Assembly (NCBI GenBank): GCA_019096065.1
Contig: JAGUCH010000009.1
Span: 2,552,001-2,616,000, forward strand
Length of the DNA stretch: 64,000 bases
Direction: 5' to 3'
Source of the DNA: Paracyclopina nana
Taxonomy: Eukaryota; Arthropoda; Copepoda; Cyclopoida; Cyclopettidae
This document shows positions 52,101 to 63,379 of this stretch, one piece after another. The notes beneath the pieces were generated by a model, which was given only the letters and a program-made list of their open reading frames with translations, was not told where the DNA came from and ran no database searches. Each line of letters starts with the position of its first letter. Position 1 is the first letter of the stretch. Made by a program: the position numbers and the translations under genes.

Positions 52101-52978
52101 GGGTCGGATAAGGTCCTTGATATTCCTACCTGAGAGCTTTTTCTTGATTGTAATTCTGCACCTTGCTTGATTGGTGATGAGCCTTAATGGAGTCAAGTCT
52201 TCGCTCATGGTCGATTTTGCCTCGATTCTCACCGTTTGCCACGAGAGCTCTTTGAAAATGAGTAATTCACCGCGTTCAGTGTCCTTCACGCGTGTCATTC
52301 TCAGGTCAGATTTCTGCCAAGTGGGAGACTTGGACTCGAGCACAATGCGAGACATCTACAATGAGCTAATACAAAAAAGCCATGATGGAAAATCATTGAA
52401 ATTTCTTACTTGGAAGGAGGCGATGAAAGCATGACTTTTGAGCGTTAGAATGACAGAATTGACAGTGAGGGTGATCCCATCCACGACCTTGTCAGAGAAC
52501 CCATATTGGCCACCAGATGCATATGACGAGGCTGTCATGTTTTTGGCCGAGGACATGGTCCTCAAATCCTGACATGTTTCCACCTCAACTCGCACCTGAC
52601 GCAGACAGAAATCAATGTCATGAATTAATTATGCAATTTTCAAGTTATCTAACCTCATCCAGTGACAGGTGAATTGGCACACTTTTCAACTTTGTCCACT
52701 GAATGCGAACTGCAACTCTGTTGCACGTGGCACCAGAGAGTCGTAGCCAACTGGGCAATTCCAAGAGCTCGGTCAAAACTTCCTCGTTCAATTCCAAATT
52801 TTTCAGTTCGCCTTCACCCTTTAACGTTGACAGCTGAATTTGGTCGTGTGAGAGATTCTTAGCAAACCTAAAATAGATAGATTGTAATAGTTTTAAAAGG
52901 GATGTTAGTCATAGCGAAACAAGCAAAGGCTCACTTTGACAGATGCTTTAGAATCTGATTTTTAATCAAGCCAGCCAT
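46186..52978 (-). CDS. Bridge-like lipid transfer protein 3 (UHRF1BP1/UHRF1BP1L family), 1380 aa
   Basis: Nineteen exons on the minus strand: 52978-52935, 52867-52654, 52595-52410, 52355-52130, 52061-51895, 51833-51668, 50687-50404, 50345-50174, 50045-50004, 49819-49727, 49656-49481, 49339-49096, 49038-48466, 48256-47685, 47620-47486, 47274-47251, 47142-47035, 46961-46782 and 46722-46186 (4143 nt). The N-terminus is a chorein domain (MAGLIKNQILKHLSKF, LSTLKGEGELKNLELNEEVL) with QYGFSDKVVDGI, LRLITNQARCRITI and DLLWVLTDDQLKAAL, all diagnostic of UHRF1BP1. The C-terminus is a coiled coil (ENATLKQTLKYLQQELL). Length is near the human 1440-1464. Family members form tubes that move lipids at endosome contacts and bind Rab45/Stx6 machinery. 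Exons of 42 and 24 nt are notable. A cuticle gene is nested in intron 6. Confidence 0.93.
50963..51584 (+). CDS. CPCFC-type cuticle protein, nested in BLTP3 intron 6, 143 aa
   Basis: Exons 50963-51172 and 51363-51584 (432 nt). Signal peptide (SVLVLATIALAASA) then YPAEVDPYACPNYPFC, the C-x5-C motif of arthropod CPCFC cuticle proteins, here once rather than two or three times. Each exon then holds one copy of a module: SPADFPVPVVNGLPLAPILN and SPADFPQPIIDEQPVAPVYN. The tail is Gln-rich (EQQLQQQIAAQQIQILQQQQ). A strong acceptor (TCTTTTTCAG) lies right before the ATG, so a 5' UTR exon ending at 50908 (donor GGTGCAA context) is likely. The gene lies entirely in a BLTP3 intron on the opposite strand, so the two transcripts overlap antisense. 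AATAAA (51584) overlaps the stop codon. It is expected to be secreted by epidermis into the exoskeleton. Confidence 0.85.
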
Positions 52979-53501
52979 CTCGTTTTTCCGTCAAATCACC
53001 ATTGTTATTATTTTTTAGTGAGTGTCTAACTTCGTGAGGCAGCTAACTCTAACTGAGAGTTGCTCTCCTCTTCACAGCAGCAGCGGCCTTGAAGGCCATA
53101 GAGGCCAACAACCAAAAATTTGACTTTCTTCTTCACCAAACAAATGAAATTTGGCTTGTTTTGAATGTTTTCAGTGGGCGTTTCAGCTTCCTCTTTTTAG
53201 CTCGTCAAATGGCGGAGTGTCAAGTCTGGGCGAGTGGAGCAACGTCTTAATCTTTTGTTTACAATTTTGCCAGTTCTTCTGAAATTCACCACGTCCCACA
53301 TGATTTGTTGCAAGGTCAGAGCAGCCAGATGGATTTTGGTTTTTTTGGTTACTCTAAATGGCTGTTTCGACGCAATTTTGGTGAGTTTTTACTATGTACC
53401 ATAGCAGGGCTGATTGTTTTCAAATCGAGAATTGAGAAGTAAACACCGCGATCTCACGATCAATTTTTTTTTAGTTTTTTCTCAAAAAAAGTCAAAAAAA
53501 C
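52979..53501. promoter_or_regulatory. Shared head-to-head promoter region of BLTP3 and mitochondrial SSB
   Basis: 523 bp separate the two divergent start codons. No TATA box on either side. The region must contain both promoters, as is common for housekeeping pairs. Confidence 0.55.
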
Positions 53502-54098
53502 ATGTTGCGGGCTGGTTTTCTCAAGGTGACAATTGCTTGTTAATATTGCTGTAGTAAGATAATTTTTTTCATGATTCAGTTATGCCAAAATGGATCGTGC
53601 TCAAGCAGTTTTAGATCATTGGTGTCACAGCGGGCTTTTGCAAGCATTACCAACGACGAAGATGATCAGCACACTTCATCATACAGTGGAGGAGTTGAAA
53701 AATGTAACACTGATGCGAGATTGTTTTGCTCATTTCAGCAATAATTACAGCTTTTTTCAGGTGTGAATGCTGTGACGTTACTGGGACGAGTGGGCATTGA
53801 TCCTCAAAGGAGGGGAACAGAAAGTCATCCTGTTGTTGTCTTCTCTCTAGCCACAAGTCAGAGATTCAAGCCCAAAGAAAGCAAAGAACATGTGACCAAA
53901 ACAGATTGGCACAACATAGCAGTGTTTCGTCCATACCTCAGAGATACAGTTGAAAATAACGTGACTAAAGGCATGAGAGTTTTAGTTCAAGGCAAAATCA
54001 TGTATGGAACTGTTGAGGATAAAGAAGGAGTCACAAGACACACAACCACGATTGTGGCTGAAGATGTCATAAGACTGGCTAAAAATAACAATTATTGA
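53502..54098 (+). CDS. Mitochondrial single-stranded DNA-binding protein, 161 aa
   Basis: Exons 53502-53525, 53580-53703 and 53761-54098 (486 nt). The N-terminus is basic and Ser-rich with no acids for about 35 residues (MLRAGFLKLCQNGSCSSSFRS), a mitochondrial targeting sequence. The OB-fold follows: VNAVTLLGRVGIDPQ, VVFSLATSQRF, KTDWHNIAVFRPYLRDTV, VTKGMRVLVQGKIMYG and TTTIVAEDVIRL, matching animal SSBP1. It coats single-stranded mtDNA during replication with Twinkle and Pol gamma. The first exon codes only eight residues, and the ATG gives the best targeting peptide. It is divergent from BLTP3. AATAAA at about 54109. Confidence 0.93.
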
Positions 54099-54527
54099 AT
54101 TTTCAGCGAATAAAATGATATTACTCAAATCTTTGGTTTAGAGTTGCACTCCATACTAAATGAGTTTGTTCTTTGAAGGAACAGAAAATGCTAAATGTGA
54201 GTTGAATTGTCGCAGAAATAATTTTAAGATGTGCAGGGTCTGAAGTTGAGCAATAATCAAGATTCTGCAAATCTCAAAATCATCAACAAAAATTTACCAG
54301 ACTACGTTAGCGGACAGAGCTAAATTGGGCGCATATCAACGCGCTTCCGCGCAAAAAAATACCAACAAAAACAAGAATAGTCTTCAAGAAGATGGACTCA
54401 ATCATGAAAAGTGGAAAACGCTATTTAGTATTAGGCAGAATTTCGATAGATAAGAAGAGAATACTCAATTTCATCTATTTTTGCCACTGTGCTTGACTCA
54501 ACTTTCGACCAGTTAGACTTGAAAAAT

Positions 54528-55422
54528 ATGGCGTATTTTTACGGTGAACCGGATGGCTTTTTTAAGCTGGACAAATGCGAGGACGCTCCATCCATCAAAC
54601 CGACTATGATTGATGCTTTGGATTTTGTGTCTGCTTCAACTCAGCCTATTACTGCAACTGAAGAGAAAGAAGTTACTCAAAGTCAGGAGAGCAATGAAGT
54701 GCTTTGTGATATTCCGGAAGAAATTCGTGAAGAATTAAAAGTGGTGAAATCAGAAGTCGAAGACGTCCCAATTTTGCAAATTGGTGAGTCAAATTGATGG
54801 CCAATGTTAAAGAAAAATTAAGGTGTTCCGAAATATTCCAAATCTAGCCTTTGCTGTGCAAGATCACGTTTTTGATGAAAAATCCTGCTTTCTCTAATTG
54901 ATTCAAGAGAAAAAAAAAGAGATCAAGTGAAAATTAGCTTTTCGTGGAAGTTGCTCGATTATAAAAACCAAAGACACTAACAAGCGAAATTAATGCCATG
55001 GATAAATAATCTTTTACTATTATTTCTTTTAGCTCCTGTGATGCCTGGATCAACTTTGGGAAGAAGTTTGACTCGTCCGGATTTCCCTCAAAAATCACGG
55101 AAAACCGTGCGATTTGCTCCAGAAACCAAAGTAACATTTTTTCACCATTTCTCCAATTTGATCCATGCAATTTGTAAGTGTTTTATTTTTTCAGGTTTTT
55201 GGAAAAGTCTACAGAATTACTCCAAAGAGAATTTATGTAGTTTTTTGCGATGGAATTGGGCGGAAACAACCCGTCTATGGATCTTTTTTCAATTCCCCTA
55301 TGAAGGATGTGGAAATTGGTGAAGAAGTTGCCATCGATTTGAAGTATCTCTCCTCTCGTGAATACACTGGTGATGACGTCTGGATTTCTGCCATTATCAC
55401 ATCTTTAGTGATAAAAAAATAA
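54528..55422 (+). CDS. Protein with PP1-docking motif, unknown function, 193 aa
   Basis: Exons 54528-54783, 55033-55130 and 55195-55422 (582 nt). The N-terminal half is acidic and disordered-looking (TATEEKEVTQSQESNEVL, VVKSEVEDVP). Exon 2 encodes SRKTVRFAPETK, which contains KTVRF, a good match to the RVxF motif that binds protein phosphatase 1. The C-terminal part is a compact-looking all-beta segment (VFGKVYRITPKRIYVVFCDG, GEEVAIDLKYLSS). I do not recognise the family; a PP1-targeting or chromatin adaptor role is inference. The first ATG in frame is used. The stop codon overlaps the AATAAA signal at 55418. Confidence 0.65.
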
Positions 55423-55840
55423 AGAGTCAAAGTGAGTAGCAGAAGATATCATAGCTACAAATAAGCTTCCCTTGAAGACATTTGAAACATGTTCAAGAAA
55501 AAGAGGGAAAAAACTTTTTCTTTTTTCACGCATGCTCACTACAATTCTTTTTTTTAAAAATACCTGTAATTGCTGAACTTGAATTACTTTACAAAATGAT
55601 AAAGAATGTGACAAATGACTTATTTAACGCTCGTGGGAAACTCATTTTTTCTTGGCTTGAAACATTACCCTCATCCAATTTCAAAATTATCTTTTTTAGA
55701 AGCCATCTATGAAGATTAATTGATGGTTTTCAATAACAAATAGAGTAGTCTCTTGTTATGCTATAACTTTTCTCAATGAATGCATTGTTGCAATTATGGC
55801 ATGATAAATGACATTTTGTGTGCCTCCATCCAGCGCATGC

Positions 55841-55884
55841 ACTTATAAATCGCGCGCGCGCGCTTGACAACGGAGCGCGCGCGC
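55841..55884 (+). promoter_or_regulatory. TATA box followed by paired CG-alternating tracts, promoter of the KIAA1549-like gene
   Basis: ACTTATAAAT (55841-55850) runs directly into (CG)6-7 at 55851-55863, then TTGACAACGGA, then GCGCGCGCGC (55875-55884). The two alternating tracts can pair with each other (hairpin) or adopt Z-DNA. The expected start site about 30 bp after TATA falls at the second tract. The gene's ATG is 182 bp further on. Confidence 0.5.
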
Positions 55885-56065
55885 ATTATTGCACTGGTTT
55901 CAGTTTGGTGTGGGGCGCGAAAAAAGGAGCAAATTGTTTGGTCAATGCTATTTCTTAAGAGACTTTCTTCGCTGCACTGTTCTAACTTCCAAGGTGGTGT
56001 GATCATGACATGAATTGACTTTCATGAAAATATGTGGACAACAGCCTGAATTTTGCCAGCATAAA

Positions 56066-59000
56066 ATGAGAGGCAGAGGCAAAGTGAGATATTTCTGCAT
56101 TTTCATGGCCATTGGAATTTTGGGTAAGCTTTTTACGAGATTTCTTCATTTACAAAAGCAGCCATTAAACTAATTCACCATGAAATATGCGCAGTAGATT
56201 TTTCAATATTGATCTTGCTTTAGGAAATATCATAAAAATGTTTTAAACTGATGTGTCTTTATTTTTGAGTCAAGTTATTGCACAACATATAGATTTTGAT
56301 CTTTATTGAAGAAATTTGCATTTATGTCAGCTGAAAGCCTTTTTTGGAAAGCTGTCAAACTCCGTTGAGCATTACATGTGAGTTTCATTGATCAGAAAGG
56401 GCTGCATGTGAAACCACATTCCCTGACTTTAGGCCTTGCTATTTTTACAAACTTACAAACCTACGAGAATGAGTTGGATCAATTCTTTGCAATTTTGTGC
56501 CTCTGAAATTTGCCTTGGAAATGCGGCTAGACTTTTTTGAAAGTTCGTGATTTCGTTGCTGCTCCTGAAATGGAACTTTTTGCAGATTTTCCACATTGTT
56601 GCAAAGGCAAAGTTTAATGCATTATTCTCGTAGCCACCAAGAGAAGGGCAACATTCAGGCCATATTTAGTGCTGCACAGTGTGATCCTGGAAAACCTTAT
56701 TTAATGACAGTGTAAAGTCGTCTTTGACTCTGTTGATCAATTTCCTGAGTCTGACTCCTTAAGGCAGGATATGGCAACGTTTATTTATTACACCAAATTA
56801 TGGAATATTCTGTCAATAGACAATTGAGAATATTTTCAAATTGCTGGCAATATGTCTGGAAAGATCAATAAATTGAGCTTTTTAAAATGTATTTGCATTC
56901 TTTAGATGTAAAAAAGCACTCAGCTTTAATTAATTTCCTGTTGTTGTACTCTTTAAAAGACACAAGCAAGGAGGGTTACCAGAAGGTATTGACTAAACTT
57001 ATGTACCCTAAGTTGGCCCCAATCTGCTTTTCTCAGTGCATTGGCCAAATATTTGTGACAAATGTCACAAAAACAACTCTGCTTGGGCAATTTTCAAATT
57101 GTCCACCAAAAAGTTGCTATATATTTGCATCAGCCTCTTGCACCAATTATTTTTCCGTCAAGGTAGTTATGTTTTATCCTTTTTGACAAAACTCTCACTC
57201 TTTTTGTGGACAACTACTGTTGGAATCAAAGCTGTAAAACTGGAAAATTCAGAGAAATTAGCATATTGGATGTCATGTGTTGAATCATTTCCAAAATGCT
57301 CGTCAAACTACAGTCAATTTTGATGAATTGGCTGATTCACATTCACAAAATAGGAGGAGGGGTGGATTTTTGTCCTTGGCTTAGCAAATTGGCAAGCTTT
57401 TCATGCGTTTTAGGTAATTAGACATACAAAAAGTGTACTAGTGATTTTTGCCCTTTTTCAAACGAGTTTATCATGTTGCGCTGGCGCGATTTTTTTAGGT
57501 AATTTCCCCAACCTTCCTGTTTCCTAAGTGTCAATTGCAAGGTCGAATTCGTAGGTATCATTAAAATTGGTGGATTTATTGTAAGGAAAATGATCGGACA
57601 TAACCGAACAATGTATTAGATTGAAAGCGTAGGAAAACAATACCAGAAAAAAATTAGATTTTTCCATTGTGTGCATTTTTTGTTCATGTTTGCTGCACAT
57701 CTTGATTAACTTCCCTTCCTTAAGGGGACTTTGGCTAAAGTTGACTTGACAGGATTTTATGGAGGGTTGAAAAAGTTCATAATTATCATGCTATTTGTAG
57801 ACTTAGGAGTCAGCACACAAAAGTTGGCTTTTTGTGAAATCAATTGGAGTTGGTTAATTTTGCATGAAGTTTGCATTAACAAATCACTCCGGGGTAGCCT
57901 GGATTGACTTCAGTCTGGTAGCTCTTTTCTTTTATTGCGATACCCCAAAAAAGAAACATCGCGGCCTACTCTTCTATTTTGAGATTTCTCGCTTAATTGT
58001 GAAAACATGGATGTACTTGCGTTTTCACAAGTTTGCACCCCAGCGTGTCAGTAAAACTTTTTTTGTGATCAGCTTGTAAATAGGACAATAGCAGTGCCAT
58101 TCATTCTGCTGGTCATTTCCATCCCACTAGGCAAAGGGTGTTGCCCTCAAAACAACTAGTTTTGGCAGAAAAAAAGGGAAATAATTCTTGCATAACTGAA
58201 TCTTGCTCAACTAGTAGTTCAAATATCAAATACCATTAGCTAAATGTTTTTAAAGACTTATTGTTAGATATTAATCTTTTGAGAGCCCTTGCCTTGTGAA
58301 TTACAATCAATTTAGCTACAGCTCATAAAAACAGTGCTAGAAGCATGTTACAAAAGTAATCTCCAAATGAATTGACGTAATATCCATTACAATGCAAATA
58401 CTTCTTTTCTTGTTTACAGTGTATTTGGTGCAGTATAGCTATCCCAAAATTACCATAAAGCCTAAATAATGAGACTGGAGCACACCACAAATAGTAGCAT
58501 AGTAAAAAGTTGTCGTCTGATGGCTTCGAGCCATGCATTATTGTCAACATCCAATGATTATTGCAATTTTATGGCTCTGGTCTGGGCAATTTGAGTATCC
58601 TGAGGAGGAATCTAATTTCATTTTTCAGCTGTGCAGTCAGGAGTACATTTCTAAGGAAATACTTTCTTCCTTTCACGTCATCTACATTCAAATTAGAAGA
58701 CTTCATTAGGAAATTATCTTTTTTGTGAAAAGCACAATATTTTGAAATGTCGTGGTCTGCTGAAATTTCAGTTGGGTTTTGGCTTAATGACATTCTATAA
58801 TGACTTTTTAATGGTGTTGGTTTGCTTTGCAAATAATCGAATGAATAAAAAAGAAATTGGGCCATATTTTTAAAAGAAAAAAGTCAAAGTCAGCAGTGCG
58901 TCATTGCTTTTTTTCTAAATGCCTACCTACTATGAACATCATTTTGACAAACTCAGCAAACACATAATGAAAAAACCATGAATGAAAGAGATCACGTGCT

Positions 59001-62000
59001 GTCTATCACAATAATTGTTTTCTCTTTTGCTAAAAAAAGTAACACTGCATGACCATGGCCATAGTTGAAGATGACAGCACTTATTTTTAGTGCTCTGCTT
59101 CCTGTCGTTGTGATACTCTAAGTCAACCTGTGCATGAAACTGCAAAAAAGTAAACCTTGACATAGATACAACAATTCTTAGTCAACATTCATTAACAGCA
59201 ATATGCACCAATGTGGGAAAATGTTAGGCTCTTTTTCCATCAGTATTCTTTTCATTGCAAACGTGCTCTTAATTTGGTTCAGTTATTATCAATTGGATAT
59301 TTTGAAGACAGTATGTTGATATATATAAATTGTTTCAAGTTAAAGAAGCCCAAAAGTTGTTTAAAGCTAGGCCATGTCTGCATGGTAACGCCCTAGATTG
59401 AGAATGAGAGCACATTTTTTGCGCTGTGGTTGTGATCTAATCATGTTTTAATTACTGGTTGATCTAGATTATGTCACTTTCTCACACTTTCACACGCACA
59501 TTTTATCTTATTTCCCATGACATGCATTAGAATTCACAAACTGAAGCAAAATTGGCTCTAAAAGTTGAAAAAAATATGCTATTGCGACAAATTCCTTATC
59601 GGTCTTCATTGAAGGAAAGGTTTATTAAAAAGTCAAAGGCCGAGATTTTTGTGTGTTGCATGAAGAAGAATAATTAATGTGTGTGCGTGATTGACTGACA
59701 AATTGTTTTTATAGGAAGTTCCATGGCAGAGGACAAAAATGTGGAACAATTGGAATGGCGAATTTTCCCCACCTCTGTCGTTCCCGATCCCCTTGTGGCC
59801 TCAAGGACTTCGCAGAGGAACGCTAGAGAAGAACCGGTTAGTCGGGATGAGCTCTTGCATGATTTGCTGAAAGAACAACACAAAGAAATCCACGTGGAGG
59901 ACTTTCTATGGACTGGGTCAGGTAAGTCCAATCTGGTAGCACTTTTCTATTATTGCGCTACCCCAAAAAGGACGGAGTACAGCCATCATAAACCTTTTTG
60001 AGTTAATGCCCACATTTTCTGTAGGCGAAGGAGAGCTTCCCGAATCTGATTATGTTGACCCATCTGGTTCAGATTTGGACCACAGACTGGATGTCAAAAT
60101 TATGCCCACAACCCTCACCGTGACCCAAGTGAGCACCTTATTTATAGTCAAACCAACCATGGATGCCAATGAACAACACACTGATGATGGCGACGATCTA
60201 GCTGGTTCTGTGTCAGCTGACCCCAGATTGGACCCCATTTTGCCAACTCCAGTGGTGCCATCTAGCTCTCACCCTTTCGTAGCTCCAAGAGGCCCGAGAA
60301 CATTGCCCAAGGATGAGTTCATAGTGAGGACCATTTTGCAGTCAAACATGACCATACTTCACAATAAGGTGGAGGATTTCAAGTCACTTATGGAGGAAAA
60401 ACTAACCAGAGCTTACAGAAGAGCCTATGAGAGAAATGTGCGAAGGACCAGATCAGCAGAGAATGAAGATGCTCTCATGTTCTTTCCACATGGAAGACAT
60501 GTCAGATCGCCCACTAAGGAGTTTGAGGCCAAAAAGTTACTTGAGCCTCAAGAGCTGAGGCCAAAACGACAAGGTTCACCACCAAGGGTTGAAATTCACA
60601 ACATTAGATCTGCATTACCCCAGCCACAAATTGAAGTTTTGTACACTGTCTATCAAGGTACTACATAGATTTTGTCCTTTAAAAAATTCATAAAAAAGTA
60701 ATTGCGTTTTTTAGATGAACAGCCTGTCCCTGCAACCGTAGCAGTTGAGGCTCTGCAAGAGATTGAAGACTCAGAAGTGGAGTCTGACTTGGGTTTTCCT
60801 CTTGTAACGAAAGCTGAGGCTTACTACCCAAGGCCAGATAAGCTGGTCTCAGCTTCTGCTTCACAAACTCATTACTTGATGGCAGCACTGATTGTGTCAG
60901 CTTTTGTCATCATCCTGGTTGTGTTGGCATTAGTGTTTTTGCTACATAGAGCCAAAAGGGCGGGATTAAATTTGAAGCATTCAAGACTGATGGGATCACC
61001 TGACCACACCACAATGGAAAGCAGCCATGCCCAAACTACACCAGGAGGATCAGTAAGTCTTCTTTGGTCTAGATTGCATGGTATGATTATTATCTTTAGA
61101 TGGACAAGCTGTCAATTAGTAGGAAAATTAGCGTGGGAGCTGCAGGCATGCCAATTTTACCATCGGATTTCTAGTTAATGTAGACCGAAATGGCAGCTTT
61201 TTTGGTGACTCTAATCAAATTATCACCGAGTTGTCCGTTGTCATTATTGCAACGTCAAATTATTAATATTTCATCAGTGTCAAGGCTTTCGTTACAGAAA
61301 TCATTTAACTATGCTAAGTGTTCAGAAAGTAGCTAAAAATTGAGCAAAAAGCTGATCATTGCATTGCTACAATTTACTAAAAATAAATGGACTTTTTTTG
61401 GATATGGAGAATAAATTTGCTCTTTGCCAGTATGATCTCGAATTGATGGAAAGTCTCCATAAAAAACACAAAAATTGTAGGGAGTATTGAGGCTAACGAA
61501 TGGAATCAAAATTAATTGAACAATGTATTTGATTTCTCTCTCTATATTTTGTAAGTTCCGTTCAACAGGCATCATTAAAAGGTTTCAGTGAATACGATAT
61601 AGTTCCTTTGAAGGCATATTTTTAATCTACAACATTTTCAAGCTAGAGTTAGAAACCGGTTGAAAATGTTGGAGGGTATTTAAGATGAAAAATGTGAGCA
61701 CTCTTTGCCTTCAAAGGAACTGTATCGTATTAACTGAAACATTTTTTAAAATGCCTTGTTGAACGCCAAGGACTTACATATTCACTTTTGATCAAAACAT
61801 GAGAATACCCCTTTTACAGCTGGATCGGAAGGCTTTCACCCTTGAACGTCCTCAATCTGGTAAGCCAGCTTTGGTGAGGGTGGCTTCTTCGCAAGAAGTG
61901 GACATGAGCAATGGTAGAGTTTCGCGTGCTCAAACTAGATCCTCAATGAACCAAGAGGGAACTGCACCTCTCAGCAGGTATGAAATGTGAAAACAAGTTT

Positions 62001-63286
62001 TATCAATCTGCATTAATGGCGCCAAAACAGGGTGCCTCTCTGGCAATGCATTCATGATTTAAATCAAATTATGCAGGTCTTCAAGTGCCGGAGGAATTGC
62101 CACATTGGGGGGAGAGTCTCCTTCAATGGCTGACATGAGCTCGAATAATGGAGAGGATTCGCCCCAGCGTGCCAAGAAGGGGGGTGGGGCCAAGAGGAAA
62201 GCCAGGAACAGGGCCACGCCCACTCAAGGGTACAGTTCTGGGGCTGAGCTGTCTCAGTCAGCCTTCCCAGTTCCCACTCCAGACAGGCTAGGCCCGTTGA
62301 CTGATTTGCTTGAGGAGGATGACTTACCTGGTGAAAGCAGGGATAACTCTGGCAGAAGGAGAATGGACTGGGCCTTTTTGCCTAGGCCTAAAACTCCTGG
62401 CTCTACAACCACATCATCTTCTTCGTCTTCTGAATCTTATGTGGTAAGGAAAAGACCCAATTTGATTGAAAAACGCCAAAAAGAGTTGAAGTCTGATCCT
62501 GATTAATTTGCAGGACGAAGCCACACAAATGTCCACTCCTTGGCACGAAGAAGTAGCCAAAACTCGAGAACTTGCCAAGAACTATCGTAAAGTCTTAGAT
62601 GAGACATTTGGTACGCAAGTGGAAGTAGTTGAAGACATTGAAGCTGATGAACCAGCTGATCAAGCTGATGAAGATGAAGAGCCAACAAAAGGTGCTCTTT
62701 CTCCAGGGGATTCGTCAATGAAAAAGAGAGCAGTCAGTGCGAAGAGCCACATTTTTCGAAAAGGCAAAATTGAGACAAAGTAAGTGCTATCTGGTAACGT
62801 TTTTCATTATAGTGTGTTATCCCAAAAAGGAAGCTATGAGCACACTCATTCTTCTTTAAGGTAAGGATCTATTTGGTTTGTAATTGCAGATTAGCCAAGA
62901 TGGGTAGACATCACCGCACTCGTCCATGGTCTGCACACGAATCAAGGCTTCAAGCTGACCCCATTTTCCACATGAGGAAGAGGCATTGGGAGGGGCTTAT
63001 TTCTGGCAAGAAAAAGCTCCACAGAGGACAGCTTTTACCCGGTTCCACCTCAGAGGAAGAGGAAAGCAAAAGAGTCAAGCCCACAAATTGCTGGTCAGAA
63101 TGCTCCTCCCCCAGGAAACAAGTGAGGTTGGAGGCCACGCCCCCAGCAGGAACAGGAGCAGAAATGGCCACACCCCTCATAAAAGCTATTAAGGAAGAGC
63201 TTCAAAAGTTTCAAAGACCAAAGTCTCCCAATTTGGCTGGAATCAGTATTATTAGTGATCCTGACCTGCTGACCCAGGAGAAATAA
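56066..63286 (+). CDS. KIAA1549 (DUF3827)-like single-pass membrane protein, 807 aa
   Basis: Exons 56066-56123, 59715-59921, 60025-60657, 60715-61052, 61820-61977, 62077-62443, 62514-62779 and 62890-63286 (2424 nt). Exon 1 encodes a signal peptide (VRYFCIFMAIGILG) and is followed by a 3.6 kb intron. The ectodomain ends with a compact segment (IEVLYTVYQDEQPVPATVAV...LGFPLVTKAEAYYPR), then one TM helix (LMAALIVSAFVIILVVLALV). The cytoplasmic tail is long, Ser/Lys/Glu-rich and disordered, with KKGGGAKRKARNR, RRRMDWAFLPRPKTP and HRTRPWSAHESRLQADP. The order (pre-TM fold, TM, basic tail) resembles animal KIAA1549/KIAA1549L, whose function is poorly known. Assignment is by motif impression, not a search. 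Introns 1, 2 and 7 share a stem-loop, and intron 4 holds a MITE. AATAAA at 63371. Confidence 0.7.
56124..59714 (+). other. 3.6 kb intron 1 of the KIAA1549-like gene
   Basis: Bounded by GTAAGC and TTTTTATAG. Apart from stem-loop copy 1, no exon, RNA gene or transposon was recognised. The AT-rich open frames inside are unsupported. Confidence 0.6.
57913..57953 (+). repeat. Intronic stem-loop, copy 1 (intron 1 of KIAA1549-like gene)
   Basis: TCTGGTAGCTCTTTTCTTTT then ATTGCGATACCCCAAAA. Same layout as copies at 59931 and 62789. The stem GGTAGC/GATACC has one mismatch. Confidence 0.6.
59931..59970 (+). repeat. Intronic stem-loop, copy 2 (starts 10 nt into intron 2)
   Basis: ATCTGGTAGCACTTTTCTAT then TATTGCGCTACCCCAAAAAG. 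GGTAGC pairs perfectly with GCTACC. It begins ten bases after the GTAAGT donor of intron 2. Confidence 0.65.
61550..61778. repeat. MITE-like inverted-repeat element in intron 4 of the KIAA1549-like gene
   Basis: About 229 bp. Arms of roughly 70 bp pair almost throughout: left TGTAAGT..GTTCAACAGGC and GATATAGTTCCTTTGAAGGC; right GCCTTCAAAGGAACTGTATC and GTTGAACGCCAAGGACTTACA. An inner stem (CAACATTTTCAA/TTGAAAATGTTG) continues it. No coding capacity. Confidence 0.7.
62789..62829 (+). repeat. Intronic stem-loop, copy 3 (starts about 10 nt into intron 7)
   Basis: ATCTGGTAACGTTTTTCATT then ATAGTGTGTTATCCCAAAAA. GGTAAC pairs with GTTATC through one compensated A-U pair and one G-U pair relative to copy 2. 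It again starts about ten bases after a GTAAGT donor. Confidence 0.65.
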
Positions 63287-63379
63287 TGTGTTCATCAAAA
63301 TACTATGTACATTTTTCTCACTTCTTAACCCAAAAATATGATACTACTACGTGCATGAGAATTTGTCAATAATAAATTG

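Noticed and set aside
57913..62829. CRISPR-like or miRNA interpretation of the repeated intronic motif
   Set aside because: Only three widely spaced copies in a eukaryotic gene, and the stem (6-7 bp) is far too short for a miRNA precursor.
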